In this document: positions 1-11,616 of the stretch, piece after piece | Position numbering within the stretch: the first letter of the stretch is position 1 | Layout: every line of letters begins with the position of its first letter | DNA from: Oehlia diaphana | Lineage: Eukaryota; Glomeromycota; Glomeromycetes; Glomerales; Glomeraceae | NCBI GenBank assembly: GCA_003833135.1 | Contig: QZLH01000856.1 | Coordinates: 24,702 to 55,487, forward strand | Length of the DNA stretch: 30,786 nt | Reading direction: 5' to 3' | Translations under genes and position numbers: made by a program | Notes under the pieces: model-generated | The model's input: the letters and a program-made list of their open reading frames with translations, nothing else | What the model was told of the DNA's origin: nothing | Databases searched by the model: none

Positions 1-550
1 AACGAAATTTTTTATCAAAAAAAGAAATCCTCTTATTAAAAAAATTCCCAAAGAAATTCTATCAAACAAAGCCTTTGCCTATATTAAAAATAAAAATTCT
101 CTACAAAATTTGTTTATGAAAAAAAAGCTAATAAAAAAAAAAAAAAAATTTTTAAAAATTGACAAAATATCAACCCTGTGCTGACAAAGAAACTAATTTT
201 TGACAAAGATAAAATTATCGAGTATAGTTGGATTAAATCAAACACAGTTGGACAAAAACATCAAGCATAGACGGACAAAAATATCAAGCACAGATGGATA
301 AAAACATAAAGCATGGACGGATAAAAATGTCAGGCACGGTGTAACATTTTGTCAATCCATGCTTGATTTTTTACCGCACAATGCCTGAGCTAATCGATGT
401 CAAATGATGCGCCACTCCGAATCCTATATAACAATCTGTAGCACAGGGCGCAGACACATGATGCTGGATGATCCAATTTAAATCCACCTTTTTATGCAGG
501 GTAGTCTTAACGTCACGGTCGCACAATGCTTTTTTTATAGATAAAGAATT
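1..550. other. AT-rich stretch without a supportable gene
   Basis: This is A-rich sequence with a poly(A) run near 129-148 and a short tandem array (listed separately). A minus-strand open frame at 371-589 exists but has no recognisable domain, no intron pattern and no counterpart in the duplicated copies, so it is not called as a gene. Confidence 0.5.
244..335. repeat. Four tandem copies of a 23-bp unit
   Basis: Units start at 244, 267, 290 and 313, each close to atagacggacaaaaatatc followed by aagc. Spacing is exactly 23 bp, with substitutions but no indels. A reverse-complement trace of the unit follows near 345-372, so the array may be the subterminal part of a decayed inverted-repeat element. 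Confidence 0.85.
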
Positions 551-980
551 AAAAGTATACTGTATAATATAATGCATATTATTTATCATTACACAAATAA
601 TTAAATCTTTAACAAAGACTAAAATTTCATTTTCCTTTATTTTCCTTTTTTAGTTTAACCAATTACACATCTGCGAGAAAAAATAAATTGTTTGTTTAAA
701 AAAATTCGATTTTTTTTATTATTTTCTTTATTTTCCTTTTTAAAGATAAAAAACTATTAAACAAGCTCAACCAATCACTCTTCTAAAGAACAAAGCTCGA
801 ATAAAATTAATTGTTAAATTATATCGTTATATTAAAGATGAAAGAAAGAAATGTATAAAAGTTTTTTTCTAATTATTAAAAGATAAACTACAAAGCCAAA
901 TTTATTGTTTGTAAAATTAATTTCGTTTTGTTGTTCATTCAAGGGAATACAGCCTATTTAATAATATTGAAAAAAATCAA

Positions 981-988
981 TATATAAA
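981..988 (+). promoter_or_regulatory. TATA box of secreted-peptide gene A
   Basis: TATATAAA lies 145 bp upstream of the ATG. It follows a short inverted repeat (tattga, A-run, tcaata). The same arrangement is kept in copies B (17557-17564) and C (27361-27368), where it lies about 119 bp from the ATG. A CCAATCAC motif occurs further upstream (about 769-776). Conservation across three copies supports function; assignment as a core promoter is inference. Confidence 0.6.
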
Positions 989-1133
989 TGGCTTTCCCAC
1001 TTGTTAAGAATTTCACCAATTCACCAATTCAACTAATTCAGAAAATCAAATAAATTTTTTAAAGAATAATTCTTTTAAATAAGAAATTAAAAGTAGCTAA
1101 ACACCAACACAAAAAGATCCAAACGCTATAAAA

Positions 1134-1403
1134 ATGAATTTGCGTCATATCTTCTTTGCTCTCTTGATTGTACTTATGGCTACTATCGTAACAGCCTCTC
1201 CTTTGAATTTAGATCAATTAATTAAGAGGTAAATACAAATACAATATTAATACTTTTTAAAAATCAACGAAAGAAATCTATTAATTGATTAATTTAATCA
1301 CTAAAGAAAAAATGCTCAAAAAGACGAAAGTCCATCGAAAGAAAAAGACGGAAAAGTCAAGGCTACGTTTACAACTATTGAAAAAGGCACAAGCCACAAA
1401 TAA
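1134..1403 (+). CDS. Small secreted peptide precursor, copy A (two exons, tail frameshifted)
   Basis: Exons are 1134-1228 and 1307-1403, with a 78-nt GT-AG intron that splits an arginine codon. The predicted product has 63 residues. Residues 1-21 form a signal peptide (MNLRHIFFALL start, ending VTA). A short SPLNLDQLIKR segment follows, ending in a Kex2-type Lys-Arg, then a Lys/Asp/Ser-rich peptide (KNAQKDESPSKEKDGK). Compared with copy B, a small insertion before 1401 shifts the frame to an early TAA; the old C-terminal codons for GGIAGGA remain just downstream, out of frame. The likely role is a secreted, possibly processed peptide of effector or signalling type. This is inferred from architecture only; I do not recognise the family. 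Confidence 0.75.
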
Positions 1404-1589
1404 AGGTGGAATAGCAGGCGGCGCCTAGTTTATTCATCATCATATTTTGTATATTAGAAACTTTTTATCAAACATTATTTATTTAGCATTAATTCAAAAC
1501 ATGATATCAATAATTGATCGCATTATTATAGATTATAGAATATTTTATATATAAAAAAAAAAATTTACATATATAGTTACTAGCCATAA

Positions 1590-1860
1590 AGTCCTAAATC
1601 ATTAATATTCTCATTCCCCTTCAATTTCAATTTTATTCTTTTCAATTTCATTTCATTTCTTTTAGAAATCATAAGTTTTTGGAAAACTTCGATAATGTTT
1701 TCTTTAAAATTTGTACCAATTTCTTTTTTAAAAAGAATTAAATAGAAATGTGCTTTACAAAGTCATATCTTTTATATTCACAAATAAGTGATCTTTTATC
1801 TTCCGCAACTGGATAAGGATTTCATCTTTTCGAAATTCAGTAATAACAAATTTGATATGT
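1590..1860 (-). pseudogene. Antisense coding remnant downstream of peptide gene, copy A
   Basis: The minus strand reads as a broken frame encoding roughly a KKEIGTNFKENIIEVFQKLM stretch followed by ISKRNE and a Lys-rich end. The same protein-like text occurs on the plus strand at 16736-16966 (copy B) and on the minus strand near 27930-28150 (copy C), with stops and frameshifts at different places. It lies tail-to-tail with the peptide gene. The family is not recognised. Confidence 0.45.
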
Positions 1861-2406
1861 AGTTTTGTGTAAATTTTAAATAGTAATTGGACTAATTTCT
1901 GTCCAGATTAACATCCGTTCATAGTTGACTCTACGTGGAATTACATCGTTAGTATGTTATATAGGTATTATATGAGTGATACGGAAAGGTATTGGCATCC
2001 CTACTCGAGTGATAAACACCATTCGCTCCTTTGCGTCTTACCCGAGATATCTAGCTATAGTTAAGAATTAAAAAATAAATTAATTAAGAAATAATTTTCT
2101 TTAAAAAAATATCTTGAAACTCATCATTATCATAACTGTTTATATTTTTTCTACTCATTTGATAGTCCATTGGTGAATAGCAGTAATTGTAATTAACATG
2201 GCCCAAAGGCTGGAATTCATGTCTGTTCTTTTTACTTTATAATATTTAAAACAAAATAACCACAAGGTGGTATTATAATTAACACGCAATCACCGCAATA
2301 CGTCCGGTGTTTACTTTTGGTGTTTACAGTGCCACTAAAGCTAAAACGCAAATTTTAAATTTAATTTAAAAAAAATTTTTTTCTTTGCTTAAACAATTTC
2401 TTTTGG

Positions 2407-2833
2407 ATCATTAGTTTGACGAGATCCATGTCACAAGTTAGCGAATTACACAATATTACTATTAATGCTGTATGTCCGTAAGTATAATTTTAAATTTTAT
2501 ATTTAAATTTATAGATAATTTACAGTATTTAATAAGTCTCTATCAGGATTCAGGAACTGAAATGACAGCTGATGCAATTAGAGTTCCTGATCATTGGTGG
2601 TCACCAATTGATGACGTTGTTGAAGCATATTTAAATGCCGTATTTATAATCCAAAATTAAAGTATTCTTATATTATCATATTTTACTTTTAAAAGACTTA
2701 CATTTTGATGCAATTTTTATCTCTCCTAGGAACTATTTTTTCAGTTTGGAATAAAGAAATGAGAGAAGAAGAAATGATACAGGGAAATTATATACTCTAT
2801 TTATCAACATTAGAAAAAGAAAAATCAAGCTAA
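2407..2833 (+). pseudogene. Short-chain dehydrogenase/reductase C-terminal fragment
   Basis: The first piece reads SLTRSM...ITINAVCP. This matches the region just after the SDR catalytic Tyr/Lys, where many members have a V-NAVCPG motif. After an intron-like stretch (gtaagt at 2478) comes TEMTADAIRVPDHWWSPIDD, then VVEAYLNAV, resembling the substrate-loop helix of 15-hydroxyprostaglandin-dehydrogenase-like SDRs. A further Glu/Lys-rich piece ends at a TAA at 2831. The Rossmann half with TGxxxGxG and YxxxK is missing, and the GT-AG splice I can draw does not keep the frame. I call it a fragment captured into copy A, not a working enzyme. Confidence 0.55.
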
Positions 2834-2953
2834 AATGTAAAAGAAAAATATATCATTATGAAATTTATTTTATTCCCTATTTTTTAAAAAAAAATTAGAT
2901 GAGAAGCACGTCAAATTATTAAAGATAGCATAAACGTGAAAAGTTAACATTTA

Positions 2954-2963
2954 ATCACGTGAT
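2954..2963. promoter_or_regulatory. ATCACGTGAT palindrome upstream of RBM25-like copy A
   Basis: This perfect palindrome with an E-box core (CACGTG) lies about 105 bp before the RBM25-like start. It is conserved at the equivalent place in copies B (15757-15766) and D (19682-19691), and decayed in C (about 29283). Such motifs are bound by bHLH factors of the Cbf1/USF kind; binding here is inference. Confidence 0.55.
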
Positions 2964-3069
2964 TATTAATATTATGGACTAATTAAAATTTGTACTACCT
3001 ACGTTACTCTTATATAAAAAGTTTATAGATTTATTTGTGTTAATTACATGTCACGAAATATATAACTCA

Positions 3070-5482
3070 ATGGATCCTTACCGCCCATGACATTATGGTA
3101 GAGCTTCCGTTCTGATTTCTTCATTTATATTTATATTTAAATATTTTACTTACTGTTATTTCATAGCTCAAATATCGAGCTTCTTACCAGGCGGTCCTCT
3201 TACCTATGGATAATCCTCGCGGGGTGGCTATACTTCTGGTACTCCCACACAAAGTACAGCTTATATGGCTCCTAGACCAGGTTATGGTATACCTTTGGGT
3301 GGTATATCACCAATGGCAGCTCCAGGTTTAGAAATAGAAAAATTGACAACTCTTTTCATTGGAGGGATATCACCGGGAGTAACTGATGATTGGATGGAAA
3401 AATTCTCAATTATTTATTTTTTGGTGGGCAAATGAATGCTATATATCGATACTTGTCAACAAGTTTACGATGATTTGCCAATCGACGGAAGGAATGGAGA
3501 TTTTAATGAATTCTTATGAACCTTGGATTTTTAAAAGAAGGCGTAAATATTTGGAGATGCGATCAAGAAAAGATTTTGTACGACCTAAAACGCATGTTAT
3601 TTTGTATTCTGAAAATTGTTTTCCCAGATAGTAGTTTTCGAAATGATCTTAGCCTTCATCTTCAGGTGTGATTTTATCAAATACTTTAGCTGACAATTAT
3701 TTTTGTTCTTTTTTTTGTTTTGCTTATCTGGCGATTGCAAAGACTTGTGGTACATTAAAATCTTGGAAACGAGTTAAAGACCAATCCAGAAATCCAAAGG
3801 GTTTTGGGTTTACGGGATATGCTGGTGCTGATAGTGTACTGCGTTCTTTGCGTGTACTTGGTGATGAAGGTTCGGGTGATGATAAAACGTTGTTCTTCCT
3901 GCTTTGAAAGAAGGTGCTAATGGTAAAATTAATAGTAAACAATAATTTCTTGATAAATTACTTTTTGTTCCTAATTCTTCTTTTTATCCACGCACATATA
4001 TTATAGGTTAAAGCCGATGAAAATATAAGAAAATATCTTAATCAATATGAGGTTTCAAGGTCAAGAACGGTGTCTGTATTAAACTATAGAAATAATTTTT
4101 TTCTATTTTTTAGCTATCAATAATTGATGACAATTATTGTCTTTCAGAATGAATGATACAGAGTTAGATAAAAGTACCTCGTCATCAGTTATAATCGTTA
4201 TTGAAGACATGACTAAGCTACAGGATAGAAGAGATCTGTCACCTTCAATAAATTCGCAGTATGAAAATAAACTAGCTCAAATTCGCAGTATGAAAATAAA
4301 CTAGCTCTTCGAACATCACCAGCTACAGAAATAAAAACAGAACATGGAGAAAAGGATGATGACACAGATTTACCGGCTGATCTTCCTCCAGATCAAAGGA
4401 TCTTCGTTATTTACCGATAAATAGCATTCTTTCGAGAACGTGCTGCAGCAAGAGTTAGAGAGAAGAGGAAGAACGAGCAAATCGTAAAGCTAAAGCTGAA
4501 AAAGAAAGAGAACTTTCACATGGAAGGGAAAATAAAGAGAGGGACGTGAGAGAGAAAGAGAGCGGGATCGCTATATACAGTAGATCGAGATCAGCAATAT
4601 GGACATTATCATCAACCAGTAAATTTTGTTTCTGCAAGAGAATCAAGAGAATCAAGACGCGATTCTTATATTTTAGACGATAAAGAAGAGGAACAACGCA
4701 GACAAGCTAAAGAAAAACTGAACCGGAAATGGTTTTAAAGAGGTATATTAAATTATTTAAAATTTTGTTTTTGGATTATATATACTGATTTTAATAATAA
4801 TTATCTTATATTAGAGAGAAAGACGATGGCAACATAGAGAAGAAACAATGGCAACAAATCGTGAACGTGAAGCAGAACGAGATTTAGATGTTAGAGAAAA
4901 ACAAATTCGAGATCGGGAAATGATGGCGAGAAAGTTGGCGGAATGGGACGATGACATTGAAGATGATAGAGATCAAGAAGAATATCACAATAACAGAGGT
5001 ACTATATATCACATTCATCTTGTAATCAATTTAACGAAGAAATTATGAATTTTAACTTTTTTAATAATTTTCGACAACAGAGCACGTGAATTGGCTATGG
5101 ATGAGGCAGATAGGTTGCGTGAACAGCAGGAAATTGAGCTTTAGCAACATCGATTACAGACGCTTGAGGAAGAAAGAAAACAGAGTGAAGAAGTTATGGA
5201 AGCAGAATTAAATAATGAAAAGGAAATTTTAACGCTTGCCACAAATGGTGCTTCACAAAATAATAGTGTTAAACCAAAATTAACTCTTAATCTTGCATCA
5301 AAACGTCGCGCGGCGTTAATGGTCCCGGCTGATGATGAGGAATTTGATGATGAAGAAGGTATTGAATCAAAACGTAGTTCCTTCAGAATATAATGATAAT
5401 GAGGACGATGAAAACAAAGCCGAAGAAAGTAAAAAGTAAATTAGTTAAAAGAATTAGTGGCAACTGCACCAACCGACGGTTT
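3070..5482 (+). pseudogene. RBM25-like splicing factor pseudogene, copy A (PWI end lost)
   Basis: Coding pieces in order: MDPYRP start with an early in-frame TGA; Pro/Gly/Tyr-rich N-terminus (3170-3340); RRM beginning LTTLFIGGISPGVTDDW; second RRM half with CGTLKSWKRV and KGFGFTGYAGADSVLRSLRV (3735-3870); an acidic stretch (about 4320-4390); a long Arg/Glu/Asp-rich region (4440-5200); and the DDEEFDDEEGIESKR acidic patch (5330-5380). This order matches RBM25, a U1-associated splicing regulator. Disruptions include stops, frameshifts and a 29-bp tandem duplication (4251-4308). Homology to copy B ends near 5482, before the PWI domain, so the 3' end is missing. Confidence 0.8.
4251..4308 (+). 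repeat. 29-bp tandem duplication inside RBM25-like copy A
   Basis: The unit beginning aattcgcagtatgaaaataa is repeated with a period of 29 bp (starts 4251 and 4280). Copy B has one unit. Because 29 is not a multiple of three, this duplication itself shifts the reading frame. Confidence 0.85.
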
Positions 5483-5767
5483 AGCCTTCAGAAAGTTAAC
5501 TGTAATTAATAACCGTAACTAATAATTATCTGTTTAATATGGTTTTGAGAGTTAATATTAAAAAATCTTTATGCTAAACGATAAAAATTAAATTTTGCGT
5601 GATTTTTTACTAATATACTTATGTTAAGATCATGAAAGCCTGAAAGGCTTTTAAAAATCAAGATTGTATGAAAATTTATATTGTGACACTATTTGTTAAG
5701 ATAAATTAATCTAAATAAATTAATAATTCAAGTCTCGATAAAAAAAGGCTCGAAAATGATGACATTA

Positions 5768-5917
5768 CATTGCAGAAACTTAATTTCCTTAATATGCAGT
5801 AACTGCGTATTTACAATATTCACTATGCGGTTACTATTGCACTATGTAGTTACTGTATTACTACGATACAGTTACAATACAGTTACTGCATATTAAGGAA
5901 ATCCGGTTTCCGTAATG
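5768..5917. mobile_element. 150-bp MITE with 40-bp inverted ends and TA target duplication
   Basis: The left end starts cattgcagaaact and continues through tttccttaatatgcagtaac; the right end is the inverted copy, ending ggtttccgtaatg. A TA flanks both sides (5766-5767 and 5918-5919), as in Tc1/mariner-type elements. The interior is also made of inverted and direct copies of a cagttactg-like motif, so the whole element can fold. A relative lies at 19236-19363, and end fragments are at 15969-16065. Confidence 0.8.
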
Positions 5918-5919
5918 TA

Positions 5920-7040
5920 TTTGGTAATAATCTGATAAAATGCAATATAAAATTGGTCACAATGATGTCACACCAACTAGATGACTAGGTTGCTATTTAA
6001 TTTTTCAGTTGTCTGACAGGTCAATGCAAACGTTGTCTCCCAAGAAGGATAATATTATACTTTCCAATACTGAAGATTTGGATCTTCTGGATCTAGTAAT
6101 GATAATGAATTCTGAACGGTCATTAACCTGGGTATTTTTAAAATATTGTAAACCAACACGCGATTACGTTCAAGTTAAAACTCTCAAGTCAGAATTTCAA
6201 TTTTAAATTGGAATTTTCGATTTGAATGTACAAATTCCAAAATGTGATCATGTCACGAACCAAATTTAGAGTTAGTGTGATTATCATCTTGAACTTATGG
6301 CTCAAATTTACCAGAAGGATGGAACTAAATCGCAAATTAAATTCGGAGTTGGGCTACAACAGCATTTTAGGTTTGTAAGGTTGAAGACCCTTGTTTGATT
6401 CTTTATATAAAATTATATTTGCATATCAGCAGATTAAAAATGGAAAGAGAAAAAAAGAAGAGGCGTGTTGTACAAATTGAAATAAATTCAAAGTAGTATA
6501 ACAACAGATTTCATAATCAAAATTTTTTTATTTCTTTTAAAATACTGTAATCAAATTCAATAAAACTCTGACTGGTTCATTAACTCTCTACATGTGTAAG
6601 ATATTACTATTCGGTTATTGTTAGTACACAATATGACTCTTATTGTCCAAAAAGAAAAACATTTATTGTTGACATTTGAGGAATTGAGTCAAAGAAATTA
6701 AAGACAATCAATCATCTTGTTCGTATTCATCCAATAAATGATGCTCCAAAAAAAAAAAATTTTTTTTGAGAAACGAAAAAAAAGAACACAATTTTTATGG
6801 CGCAGATGGCGCAGTCTAAAGTATTTTGTTAGATTAATAACACTTAAAAAATTAAATTATTTTGCAATCTATTACTAAAATAATGTTTATTATTCATATT
6901 CTTTGAATTGACACTTCATACTTCTGATTTAATACTATTTTAAAACCTGTAATAAAAATAACTAGCAAAAGAGATTTTTGTGGTGTACGATCCCTATATT
7001 TTTTTTTTCGTCTAATTTGAGGCAAGAACTTTTTTCTCTG
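5920..7040. other. Gene-poor spacer
   Basis: No coding region is supported. A plus-strand open frame at 6009-6206 has no recognisable domain. The sequence near 6440-6500 has a short Lys/Arg-rich frame (MEREKKKRRVVQIEINSK) without context. The 3' side would hold the 3' UTR of the minus-strand membrane-protein gene. Confidence 0.4.
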
Positions 7041-7042
7041 CT

Positions 7043-10000
7043 TTAATTCCCAACATTCGACCTTATAGATCTTATGGAAGCGGCAGATAAATGTCGATTT
7101 TTATAATATTCTCTAATTTTTTCGCGTCGATGATTCCATCTTATCAACGCATCATATGATCTTAAAATTAATTTATTTAATATAACTAATCCACCAGATG
7201 CAATCACAAGTGATGGAATAAGATCATATGTGATCACACTATTGTAATACAACCCTTGGATAATAATTTGAGGTACATCTTCAATAAAGATGTTTATGAT
7301 GCTACCCCAAAGCATTATTTTTTTTGATCTTTGAGTCAAGGGAGTTGAAAATATTTTAAGGCCAAATAAATCCGATGACAAAGTGTTTAATATTTGTATA
7401 TCAATGGCTGAAAATAATGTGCACATTGATGATAACGCTAGAGACCCTTTAACCCAATTAGAGAACAATGGATTTGTTGCCATTTCGGATACAAAAATAT
7501 TTATGGCTAATAAAATATTTATTACAATAGGTAAAATAAAGAATACCATACTAAATAATAATAAATAAGAAAATTAGTAATCAATTAAATTAATTTCAAA
7601 ATAATATAAATAAAATAATATTAAATGAAATTTCTTACGTTGGAATTTTTAAATGTGGTGTATTATTAACTTTTAATAATACAAATGCTAGATCCACAGC
7701 AAAATCTTGTATTATAAACCAGGTCTCAAATATTACAGAGTTTCTTGCCTCAGGATTTTTTCGACGAGCTAAAAAATATAGTGTTATTAATACAATTAAA
7801 ACTACTATACATATTATAATCAATGAACGAAATTCTTCAAAATAATCTCCTGTAAAGTAATAGAATTAAAATTTAATGAAATATTAATCAAATACAAATG
7901 TCAAAAATATTTAATGAATACACTTACGAGTCATTATAAAAGGTGCACTTTCATCAATTAAAGATGTATATTCATTAGATGAAAGTGCAGTAAACCTTTT
8001 TTGTTTGATCAAGGTTCTTAAAATTTCAAATATCATTTGGGAGTTTGGTTTAATTGCATCATCATCTTTAGCTTCATTTATTTTAAATGTTAATAATATA
8101 TTTTTTGGTGAAGTAGGGTCATATTTCCATGTACCACTTGTTGATATTCTTTTTTCATTTATTGGAATAACTTTAGAAAATTCTCCAATCATACTCTTAA
8201 AAAATACTGAATGATTAGTTTGGAGAAATTTCAAACTTCCTTCTTCATTTAGTCGAAGTAATCCTGTAACTGAGTTTGAATGTTGTACCAGCGTATTAAT
8301 TGGTTCTAATAAATATAGTAACAAAATATAAATTTTCTATTCGATCATTAAAAAATTTTTTAAAAAATATGTATATATTACTTGTTGAAAGCATCCAAAT
8401 ATTCTTTTTAATAATTCCCATTAAAGGTTCATCTCTCTCTTGAGAGATGACAAAATTATTATCAACCAACACATAATAGGAGGAATTGGGTTGGCTAAAT
8501 GTGCTTTCGAAAATTGGGATATGCACTGTATAGTTGTCACGTCCAACAGTACATAGCTTATGATCCCCCGAAAATGTTTGTCGTAATAGATCTGGTTTAT
8601 TCGGATCATCACTTAGTTGAAATATAGAAACATTCGCAGTAGATAACCTTACTGGAATGGTATATTTGATCATTATTTCTTTGATCGAGGGATCAATAAC
8701 TTCATTAATAGCTGGCTTTGTTGTTTCAATTACAGGACAACCATATTCAGTACCTACAGATATTAAAAGAAAATATTAAATAAATACATATATAAATATC
8801 CTACAAATAATTTTTCAGAAAAATGATCCTGTATCTAAGTTTCTTTGAAATAAAAACTAGAAAAATGATCATTTATCAAAGTCTTTTCCAGAATTATTTT
8901 TTATAGAGATGTAAATAAAGAAAAGAAATTAGAAGCTTACTTCGATTATTTAGTCTTGGTATAGATTTTAATAAAAACTCTAGCTTATTGTTAATCTGAT
9001 TCTTTATTCCAACAATAGTATTATTTATATAAAATATATTAAAATGAAAGAACTCTGGCCCAAAAGATTCCTGTGATTGTGTATAATCACCATTATCATT
9101 TAAAAGATAAAAATCCATTGTACTGTGAATATGTTTCATAAGAAATCCCCCATAATATAAAATAACCAAATCAACATCCATATTATTTGTTGGATTAGAA
9201 ATTCTATTTAATTGTTCTAAGGCCCCAGTTGATAAAAATCTCAACTGATAGTAATTCATCTCAATCCGGGGTTTGTTATTCTTCTTATTTGTAACTGTAT
9301 TATTTAATGCCATAGTACATACATATCCTTCAGCATTATAAGTCGCAGTACAAGAATTAATTGTTATATTATTTAATCTTTTAGTGGTTTGGTAAACCAG
9401 ATAAGGTATTGTGGGGGAATCTGTACCTTCTCTTAAGAAAGATACATATACTCTCCAGTATTGAAGATTTGGGTCAGATCCTTTTGTTTCATCATATTTT
9501 AAAGTATATATAAAACCAAACCCTCCATCTATTAATAAAAAATTTAAACTATCAACTAAGGTATATGATAGTAGATTTGGTGCATGAAATTCACCATTTT
9601 TACGTTCCACCACTTCTCCTGTTATAATATCTCTAAAATGATGTGAAAAAGTTAATTGACTAAACAATAAAATATTTTCAAAAAAAAAAACTAATTGTCA
9701 TTCGTAAAAATACTTACTTAATGCTAAACCAACGCCATATTGCTATTCCTTCTTTATCTGGTTTTTCAATACTAATAAACCCTTTATATGGTACTATGCT
9801 ACGTTCAACAAATCCGTTAGCATTTCCTAAATATATTTCGCTAAAAAAATGTTATTATTAAATTACTATAATTGACTTTCATTAATGAGAATTCCCATCA
9901 TTTAAACTTACTTTATAGGTTCATTGCTGTAATAATTAATCATTATGCCATATTTTCCCTTAACCCCGTTGTTTGATTTAACAAAAATTATCATTGCATG

Positions 10001-10408
10001 ATTATCAGTCAAGGGTAAAATATCCATGTTAATAGGACAAATTGCTTCAACAGGAAGAGTATAATTAAAATCCATATACTTTATTTTTCCTGTTTTATCC
10101 ATAAGTCGTAGATGTAAATAAGGTAGTATGCATGCTGGATCTTCTTCATCTTCAAAGATCATCCACATCATTAAAGAACCATCTAAACTAAAGGTGTAAG
10201 TATTATATAATTTTAACCCATTAATACGTTCTTCATAAATGAAAGATATATCTTGGGTTGATATATCTTGGAAGGATGTAGTTTGAGATGCATTTTGCGA
10301 TGATATGTTTTGAGAAGAAGATATTATGCTTTGAGATGAGACGGAAGAGCAACAGCAGATGGATAGTATTAAACAGATTAAGATGATCAACACCTTTGAA
10401 TTGAACAT
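7043..10408 (-). CDS. Seven-exon gene: signal peptide, long ectodomain, C-terminal multi-pass membrane protein with EDVPQ motif (935 aa)
   Basis: Exons (minus strand): 10408-9912, 9840-9718, 9659-8941, 8753-8382, 8305-7928, 7849-7639 and 7550-7043. All junctions are GT-AG, mostly GTAAGT-like, and the 2808 coding bases stay in frame to TAA, so the gene looks intact. Residues 1-26 form a signal peptide, followed by a Ser/Gln/Asn-rich repeat (SSQN, FQDIS/TQDIS). The ectodomain (about 27-700) has many N-glycosylation sequons (for example N34, N39, N115). Membrane segments lie near 706-725, 739-757, 768-787, 801-823, 848-868 and 876-893; the cytoplasmic tail is Arg-rich. EDVPQIIIQ (857-865) sits in the fifth segment and resembles the E-x-PQ-x-x-x-Q pattern of XK-like proteins (my inference). 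Function is unknown; a surface receptor or transporter-like protein of a fungal family is possible. The exon 3 acceptor could instead lie 21 nt downstream. Confidence 0.85.
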
Positions 10409-10518
10409 TTTTGCTAAGAGACTTGAAAAGTGATAATTTTTTTACTTTTATTATTTAAGAATGAAGAGATTTTTTTTTTTGAATAAATAGTTTAGGGGGA
10501 TTACAGAACAACAGAACA

Positions 10519-10526
10519 TTTATATA
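10519..10526 (-). promoter_or_regulatory. TATA-like box of the membrane-protein gene
   Basis: TATATAAA on the minus strand lies about 111 bp upstream of the ATG at 10408. This is the same spacing class as the TATA boxes of the secreted-peptide genes in this window (119-145 bp). It is read from sequence only. Confidence 0.4.
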
Positions 10527-11518
10527 TGTTTTTTGTCATTATAATCTTGATTTATTTATTAACTATTAATAACTTTTTCTTTTTATCAAACATGTTTCAA
10601 AAAAAGTAAAATTCAAAGCATTTCCATTATTATATATTATACTACCAAATTTGTATTTCAAAACATTGCTTTATTCACGTGTGTAAAAAACGTGGCGATC
10701 AAATATAACACATGCGGTCTTTGTTTTTTTTATTCGCAAAGAATTTTTTACAGGAGCTTTCATTACTAATATAATACGTTAATTTTTTAAACTATAAAAA
10801 CTGGGGAAAAGTATGCTATAGAAACTTGAACTAGTCTATTAATAGTTAATTAGTAATTTAAATGGAAAAATCAATTGTTTACGTCCGACACTCTTTGAAA
10901 GTAATTCGAAACCTAGTATTTGGTAAGCACATGCGTTTGGTATCAAAGGCGTCCATTACCTTGTACAAATAAACTTTGGAAGCAATTAAACCATAAGCAC
11001 TGGATTAATGGGAACTTAAACATATAGTAATTATGCGCACAAATAATATTCTGGAAATAGAACAAAATATTAAATTTTTTAAATTTCATCATAATTTTGG
11101 TGATAAAATTTAATATCACTACTGGTATAATCATTGGGTGCAAAATGGCGCAATAAACAACCCAATTTGCTGACATTTTGACATATTATTCCTCATCTAG
11201 TATTGTACTTAGAGATATGAAACCATTACCATTTGTAAGACAACTCTGATGAAGCAGAACAGTATCAAGGGAATGAAGGATATTCATAAAAGTTTGTCTT
11301 TTTTTAGCGTAAAACAATGATAGAGAGCGAGGGTAACACAACATAAAAAATGGAACAATTTTTAACATGAGACATTCCTATTGTTTAATTGTCATGATCA
11401 CCGGTTAAACCGATCTATTTTAAGATAACAATCCATACGGAGACATGATGCTACACGTTACACTTAACTTATACGGGGTAATATAAATATATTTATTCCG
11501 TGGTTTTTTATTCCACGT

Positions 11519-11616
11519 AAATGTATCATATTCACGGAGTTTATAGCATCAAAACATGAAAATTATCCAAGTAACTTAAATTATTTTCTCATAAATGTAT
11601 CATATTCACGGAGTTT
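11519..11616. repeat. 24-bp perfect direct repeat, 74 bp apart
   Basis: The motif aaatgtatcatattcacgga followed by gttt occurs at 11519-11542 and 11593-11616 without mismatch. The sequence between them is not repeated. It could be a remnant of a two-unit minisatellite or a target-site-like duplication. Confidence 0.75.

Larger units (their letters stand above)
550..5482 (+). repeat. Segmental duplication copy A
   Basis: The sequence matches the reverse complement of about 13310-17960 (copy B) over the peptide-gene promoter, the peptide gene, its 3' flank and the RBM25-like gene. It matches copy C (about 26750-28530) over the first half. Homology to B stops near 5482, inside the RBM25-like coding region. 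Between about 2200 and 2930, A carries unrelated sequence with a dehydrogenase fragment where B and C carry the unknown lysine-rich gene. Boundaries are approximate because they were read by eye. Confidence 0.85.

Noticed and set aside
371..589. 72-codon minus-strand open frame
   Set aside because: No recognisable domain, no splice context, and it crosses into the start of the duplicated region without being kept in copies B or C.
10943..11368. Two adjacent hydrophobic minus-strand frames (77 and 60 codons)
   Set aside because: Separated by a stop with no plausible intron, no signal or known motif; AT-rich DNA gives such hydrophobic frames by chance.
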